Assembly (NCBI GenBank): GCA_958298945.1
Contig: OY282610.1
Coordinates: 38,509,667 to 38,573,666 of the forward strand
Source of the DNA: Atherix ibis
Lineage: Eukaryota; Arthropoda; Insecta; Diptera; Athericidae
Direction of reading: 5' to 3'
DNA: 64,000 nt
The notes beneath the pieces are model-generated. The model did no database searches and had not been told where the DNA came from. It worked only from the letters and a program-made list of their open reading frames with translations. The position numbers were made by a program, and so were the translations under genes. Below are positions 58,601-64,000 of the stretch, one piece after another. How positions within the stretch are numbered: position 1 is the stretch's first letter; every line of letters starts with the position of its first letter.

Positions 58601-61600
58601 TATTTTCAAGGGTAGGAAGGTACATGCACTCTCTTTTTTTGACATAAATGCAAAGAAAATACACACTTTTATATGGACCCTCGACCTGATTAATAGTCTT
58701 GTAAGAAAAAGGAAATAAAAACAAATTTGCAAATAATTTAAAAAAAAATTACTCTCAATATCGCTATTTCTCTTTTGAAAATTACTCTTAATTTTATTTC
58801 TCTTCGAATATAATAGAAATACTATATATCCCCTTTTGCTTTTTACCATGTTTCAGCCGTACCATAGTAGTTTCTTTCTTTTCCATTTAAATCATTTTAA
58901 TTTTCGATTATATGATTAAGGACTATCCTCGAGATTATATTATATAGAAATTATTTCCTTCAACTGCGTTTAAAGTTGCTGAAAATTTTTTCTGCAAATT
59001 AAAAGCGAAATAAATTTTCAATGCACTTTTTTTTACTAAAAATTACTGCTTTTATTTTAATATTATTTTATTAAAATTTGTGTACAGAATTTTAAAAGTT
59101 TTTTCCTTTATATTTTCATATATATTAAAAAATTTTAAAATATATTTTTTTTTATATTTTGCAAATGCACTTGCGAAAAGAAATCATTTGTTTTTTATTT
59201 AGTTTCTGCACGATCGTGGTGTGGTAAGTTTGATTTCAATGAAAGAGTACAAAATCCTAAAATAGTCAATGGTATGTAACATACTTCATAGACAAAGAAA
59301 AGGTATTGGACATAATTCAGGTATGCATGCACACCTGTGTGCCTAGCTGTCCATCCATTTCTATACCAGTTATTATAATAAATAATTCAAAAGTTAAATC
59401 TATAAGTTGCCAGTATTTGTAGTAAATATATTATTGTAATTTTGTACAAAAATTTACATCGAATTATTATGAAATTTTTTACTTTTATTTATAAAATTTA
59501 TTTTTAAATGCAATTTGAAAAATTTTCTTAAAATTTTTTTTTTTTTTGCTCAGATTTTATCAAAGAAAATTAACTAGTCCTTAATAATTTCTCTAGAATC
59601 TTATTAGTTAACCATAATTTCTTTTCAAACAAAATTTTTTAATACAATAAAAAATATATTAATTTTATAATTATGGTTCCGAAAAAAAAAGAAAAAGAAA
59701 AACAAACAACAAACACACTTTCTGACAAAAAAGTTGCTTTTTCTTTTGCTAAGAAAAATGTTCAAATTTAAAAAAAAATATTTCATTTTTAATATTAGCA
59801 AAATAACAAATCAAAGATAAAAATTCTTATTTTCGATTTCTAAAAATTTCCATATAATTTTTCTCATCAATGAATATTTTTCATTTTTAATAAACAATTT
59901 TTTTTTCTCGTATCATTTATAAAATTAGAAAATCAAACTTTGAAGCTGTACACTATAAAATTTTAATATTTTTTTATGGCATAAATATATGATAACCTTT
60001 TTGGCTACCGTTTTTGTGGTCAATTATGAACCGAACAGTTGATTAGGAAAATATGAAAAAATTTATTAAAAAAAAAGATATGGACAAAAAAAATATCAAA
60101 AGTATATATTCAAATAGTGAAAAATCCACACAAAAAAAAAACTCTTTTTCGAATATTGGTGCGTTCACTTTTGCTTTGCAGTATCGAATTTTCAAAGACC
60201 ATCTTTTCAGATATTCTGTTTTGGGGGGATGGAAACAGAGGATATAATGTGCAATTTTAGAATTGAACATGTGCACGCATTGCCATAGCAACTTGCATAA
60301 GCGTTTATGCACATTGCAAGTACTATCAACACACTAATAATTATTTCTATAGGAAATACTATAGATGGGGTCTTATTGGAATCTATTTATCGAGACTATA
60401 AAAATGGTTGTCAGGATTTCAATTGATAATCCTTTTAGAACAGTAAATAGAAAATACGAATTTTAGAAAAATTTATAGAGAATTTTCTAAAAAATAATTT
60501 CCCAATAATGGAAATCAATCGATTACCTTAGCCGCTTGAAAACATGTCGTAATACTCTCTTATACAAAGGAAAATTCTCTCATAATACATACACATCTGC
60601 ATACAAGTGCAGGTAAAAAATGTACTAAATTCATGGCATTTTTATAAGGTATTGGCAAATATGGAGTCAATATAGCATCGGTTCTTTAATAGTTTCTACA
60701 AAGCCGACCATTCAAACCACTCTGGTTAACAGAATACATTCATTCGTTCACATAAAAAGGTACTCTCTTTTGGAAGTACTTCTTCATTTTTACATCGTCC
60801 GGCATTTATTTAAAATAATTGATTACGATATATGAAGAGGCGGCAAAACATGAAATGTATTTAAAATGCCTCAATCGTGCCCAAACTTTGGACTACTTTC
60901 TTTAGAGTGCTCAACTATTCACAAAACTTTGAGACTTCTGGTAAACCACTAAAATTTAATTCACTTTACAAATAATTATTTAGTAATTAACCATAATATA
61001 TAAAATTATTATTTATTACTGGTTTTTATCACTTCCATATTATTTCCGTTAGTAGTAATGCTTCAATTTTACCTCAATTGCTTCGATCAAAGAATAACAA
61101 CTTCTAAATTTTACCCACTTACTACTACTGCAAAAATATATTGTAGTTCAATACATTTGCTTCTATGAAAATCTACATAATAGTCCTAATAGTTATGTTT
61201 GAATTCTTCGAGAATTTCTCATTTGCAACAGTTGTACCTAAATCTGAAGTTATTGACATCTTTCCCATTTAAGAATATTTCCAAATGACTAAGAAAAATG
61301 CTGCTGGGCCGCCAACCAAATGGCATAAAATAAATGGCCCCAGTTTTTATTCATTTGCATTTTGTATATTGCTCTCTTGTAAGAAAAATTACAATTTCTC
61401 TTTTATAAAAATATACTCTTAAAAAGTTCAACTCTTTAGCAAATTGGATATTCATCAAAAATATTAAAAGCTTTTTTTTCTGTTAAGTACTAAATAAAAA
61501 TACTGCAATAATTCTGATTTGACAGTGAAATTAATTAAAAAAAATTATAAAATAGTTGTAATTGTGAAAATTATATTTAAAAATATTTATAGAAATGAAA

Positions 61601-62270
61601 AGTAGTTTTATTATTTTACTAACATATTTTAGTACAAAAGAGATTAGTATAAAACGTTCAACAATTATAAGAGATGGCGCTAGCAATTTATATGAAATAT
61701 TATAAAAAATTTAATTTACAAAATAGATCACAGTTTTTTTTTTAATAATTGAATTTGTTTTAAAAAAATATGGCCTGAAAAAGTTTTTAATTTATTATAA
61801 AAAATTTTTATTAACAGGGGAAGTTTAACTAGTAAAAAAAGCTTCATATCGAAAAAGCTTAATTATTAAGTGCGTGCAACGGATCATTTGCTAGTTCGAA
61901 ACTTTTGGGCTTACAATTTCGAAAAATAGTTAAAGCTCTTTTGTTAAGTACTAAATTGTAAGGGAACTTGGACAAAAATGTTATTCAAAGCTTGCATATA
62001 TAAGCTCATATCGCAGATGCATTATTCGTGCTTATATGAAATCTTTCTTTAGATATATTTTATTGCATCCGGATTATCTATTGTATTTCATAGTACCGAA
62101 AGTAAAGGTCTGTGTTATTTGGTATTATATAAAATTTATGTTATATTATTTAAAATTTTATTACTCTAAAATTGGCCATTTTAAATTATGGATTGTCTTA
62201 CGGACAAATTTCCATAATTTCTCGCTCAATTACATCGTTAATAAGTAAAATTTTTTTATATGGAGTCCCT
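58601..62270. other. AT-rich spacer
   Basis: A/T-rich DNA with mixed-composition patches near 59200-59360, 60130-60330, 60530-60900 and 61300-61360 (GGGCCGCCAACCAAATGGCA). GCACACCTGTGTGC near 59329 is a short palindrome-like word. No gene, RNA or repeat could be supported. Confidence 0.4.
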
Positions 62271-62274
62271 AAAA

Positions 62275-62535
62275 ATTACTAATAACTGTGGAGACACTAT
62301 TATATCGGCAAAAAGAAACTGTCAGCTACGCATTTTGGTATTAAGGTATTATTTCTTTGATAATGAAGAAGGCGAGATCGTTACCGTTAATGTTGAGCAC
62401 TATGGGGCCGTATGACAAGTACATGACAAATTTTAGCTTTATTGCACGAAAAGTTCCAATTAGCCTCCAAGATCATACGATTCGACTACATTATGGTACA
62501 AATTTTTCGCTGTCTAAAATTGTAAGCAAAATTAG
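62275..62535 (+). pseudogene. Tc1/mariner-superfamily transposase relic (copy 5)
   Basis: Plus-strand fragment of the same family. ETVSYAFWY near 62318-62344 sits at VTVWCAFWS. FFDNEEGEIVTVNVEHYGAV (62352-62411) is an excellent match to the FFENE.GE.VTVN.E.Y.AM segment and is followed by a stop. After a deletion of most of the second-Asp region, PPRSYDST (near 62466-62490) marks the third-Asp block. Only ~85 codons' worth of scattered sequence survives. It directly precedes the 157-bp array. Confidence 0.82.
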
Positions 62536-62599
62536 TGTAATAAAAAGTCAGTTATCTTTTTTGATAGCCTTCATAAAAACAAATCATTTCGTACCAACT

Positions 62600-63835
62600 C
62601 TTTAGTTGAACTGTACTACTTTTTGCTGAATAAAAAAAAGTGTATGACAAAATCACAAATCTTTTTTGACAAAGTTTATTCAGTGGACAATAATAAATTG
62701 TCCGTTTTATGCTTCACACTACTCTTATGATGGTACAAATATTTTGCTGAATAAAAAACAATTCACTTCCGCTGAAAAAAAATTAGTTTTGCAAAAGGTC
62801 ACTTTTTTTCTGAAAAAAAAGTGATAATTATTTCATGCTGTTTGTAGTATGGTCTAAATTAGTTGCTGAATAAAAAAACATAACTTCCTCTAAACAAAAG
62901 ATAGTCCAACAAGAAGACAACTTTTCTTTCTGTGAGTCTTTATAACAAGAAGACATTTTGTAGACAAAGAAGACTTGTCAGTTTTATGTTTCGTACCGCT
63001 AGTGGTATGGTCCGAATTTGTTGCTGAATAACTTCTTCTAAAAAAAATTAGTGCACCAAGAAGTCAACGGTTCTTTCTGAGAGCTTTTATAACAACAAGC
63101 CATTTTATAGACATAGAAGATTTGTCAGTTTTATGCTTCGTAATGATAGTAGTATAGTCCAAATTTGTTGCTGAATAAAAATCAACAACTTTCTATAAAT
63201 AAAATTAAGTCCAACAAGAAGATAACGTTTCTTTCTGAGAGCCTTAATAACAACATGACATTTTATAGACAGAGAAGACTTGTCGGTTTTATAGTTCGTG
63301 TTGTTTGTAGTATGGTCTAAATTAGTTGCTGAATAAAAACCAACAACTTCCTCTAAACAAAAGCTAGCCCAACAAGAAGTCAATTTTTCTTTCTGCGAAC
63401 TTTTATAACAACAAGCCATTTTATAGACATAGAAGATTTATCTGTTTTATGCTTCGTAATGCTAGTAGTATAGTCCAAATTTGTTGCTGAATAAAAATCA
63501 ACAACTTCCTATAAATAAAATTAAGTCCAACAAGAAGATAACGTTTCTTTCTGAGAGCCTTAATAACAACATGTCATTTTGTAGACAGAGAAGACTTGTC
63601 GGTTTTATGGTTCGTGTTGTTTGTAGTATGGTCCGAATTTGTTGCTGAATAAAAAACAACAACTTCATCTAAACAAAAGTTAGTCCAACAAGAAAACAAC
63701 TTTTCTTTCTGGAAGCCTTAATAACAAAAATCATTTTATACACAAAGATGACTTGTCGGTTTTATGAATCGTGCTACTCTTAGTATAGTATAAACTTTTT
63801 GCTGAATAAAAACCAAATCATTTTTGCTAAATCAA
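62600..63835. repeat. 157-bp tandem array
   Basis: TTGCTGAATAAAAA recurs near 62741, 62862, 63019, 63168, 63325, 63483, 63641 and 63797 (spacing 120, then 149-158). Shared blocks are CAACAACTTCCTCTAAACAA, TAGTCCAACAAGAAG, TTTCTTTCTGAGAGC, AACAACA.GCCATTTTATAG, ACATAGAAGACTTGTCGGTT and TTATGCTTCGT..T..TAGT. Outer units are the most diverged. A minus-strand 104-codon frame within it is repeat translation. Confidence 0.93.
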
Positions 63836-64000
63836 AAATAGTGCAGTAAAAAATTAAAAAATCTTAATTCTTTACCGTACTTTTTATGATAGAAAATCTT
63901 TTCAAAAATTAATTAATTTAAATTTTGCGATTATTTTGATCAATCATAAATTTTTTTAAAAAAAAGTTTTCAGTTTTGCAAAAAAAAAAAAAACAAAACA
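63836..64000. other. AT-rich end of window
   Basis: A/T-rich, ending in poly-A-rich sequence. No feature. Confidence 0.5.

Noticed and set aside
58046..58849. Set of overlapping 60-124-codon minus-strand frames
   Set aside because: Multiple frames overlap with no shared domain; they may contain exon sequence, but none can be chosen as a gene from sequence alone.

Overview
The window looks like strongly AT-rich nuclear DNA from an arthropod, most likely an insect. The evidence is long A/T homopolymers, AT-rich microsatellites, no long open reading frames, mariner and Tc1-like transposons with TA target sites, LINE fragments of arthropod type, and many satellite arrays. Nothing supports a bacterial or viral origin. 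No host protein-coding gene could be supported. The open frames present are short, low in complexity, or fragments of transposon genes. The window may be intergenic DNA or the inside of a very long intron.

Layout. 1-1.95 kb: a decayed LINE C-terminus (RTE-like) and a 242-bp MITE with terminal inverted repeats. 6.6-6.94 kb: a Tc1/mariner-superfamily transposase relic, the first of five from one family (also at 15.6, 31.0-31.7, 48.6 and 62.3 kb). 8.6-10.1 kb: a ~295-bp tandem array. 11.6-13.4 kb: two copies of the 3' end of a jockey-like LINE, minus strand. 16.3-17.3 kb: a weak repeat built on TTGCTYA words. 19.8-20.65 kb: an old mariner relic. 21.6-22.97 kb: an almost full-length mariner with near-perfect TIRs, a TA duplication and a broken transposase; its 3' untranslated segment recurs inverted just outside the element. 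24.8-27.5 kb: a 262-bp satellite array. 30.0-30.4 kb: a mariner 3' end. 33.9-34.4 kb: a ~73-bp array. 35.7-38.0 kb: a higher-order satellite. 39.6-40.6 kb: a GC-richer island followed by a Tc1 relic. 43.8-44.8, 46.8-47.8, 50.1-52.3, 55.3-56.8 and 62.6-63.8 kb: five further, mutually distinct tandem arrays. 57.8-58.6 kb: the most GC/CpG-rich unique segment and the best candidate for a host exon or promoter.

Overall theme. At least ten unrelated, mostly single-locus tandem arrays alternate with transposon relics that are all broken. Several arrays show higher-order structure: a 550-bp pentamer and 360-bp trimer at 35.9-37.7 kb, a ~296-bp dimer at 46.9-47.7 kb, and a 120-bp dimer of 60-mers at 50.2-51.0 kb. 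Several near-perfect hairpins (16-30 bp arms) lie between them. The parts do not form a pathway. The interest is in how the repeats were made and homogenised, and in whether the 57.8-58.6 kb island belongs to a gene whose intron or flank this is. All calls are by eye; no alignment or database search was run.
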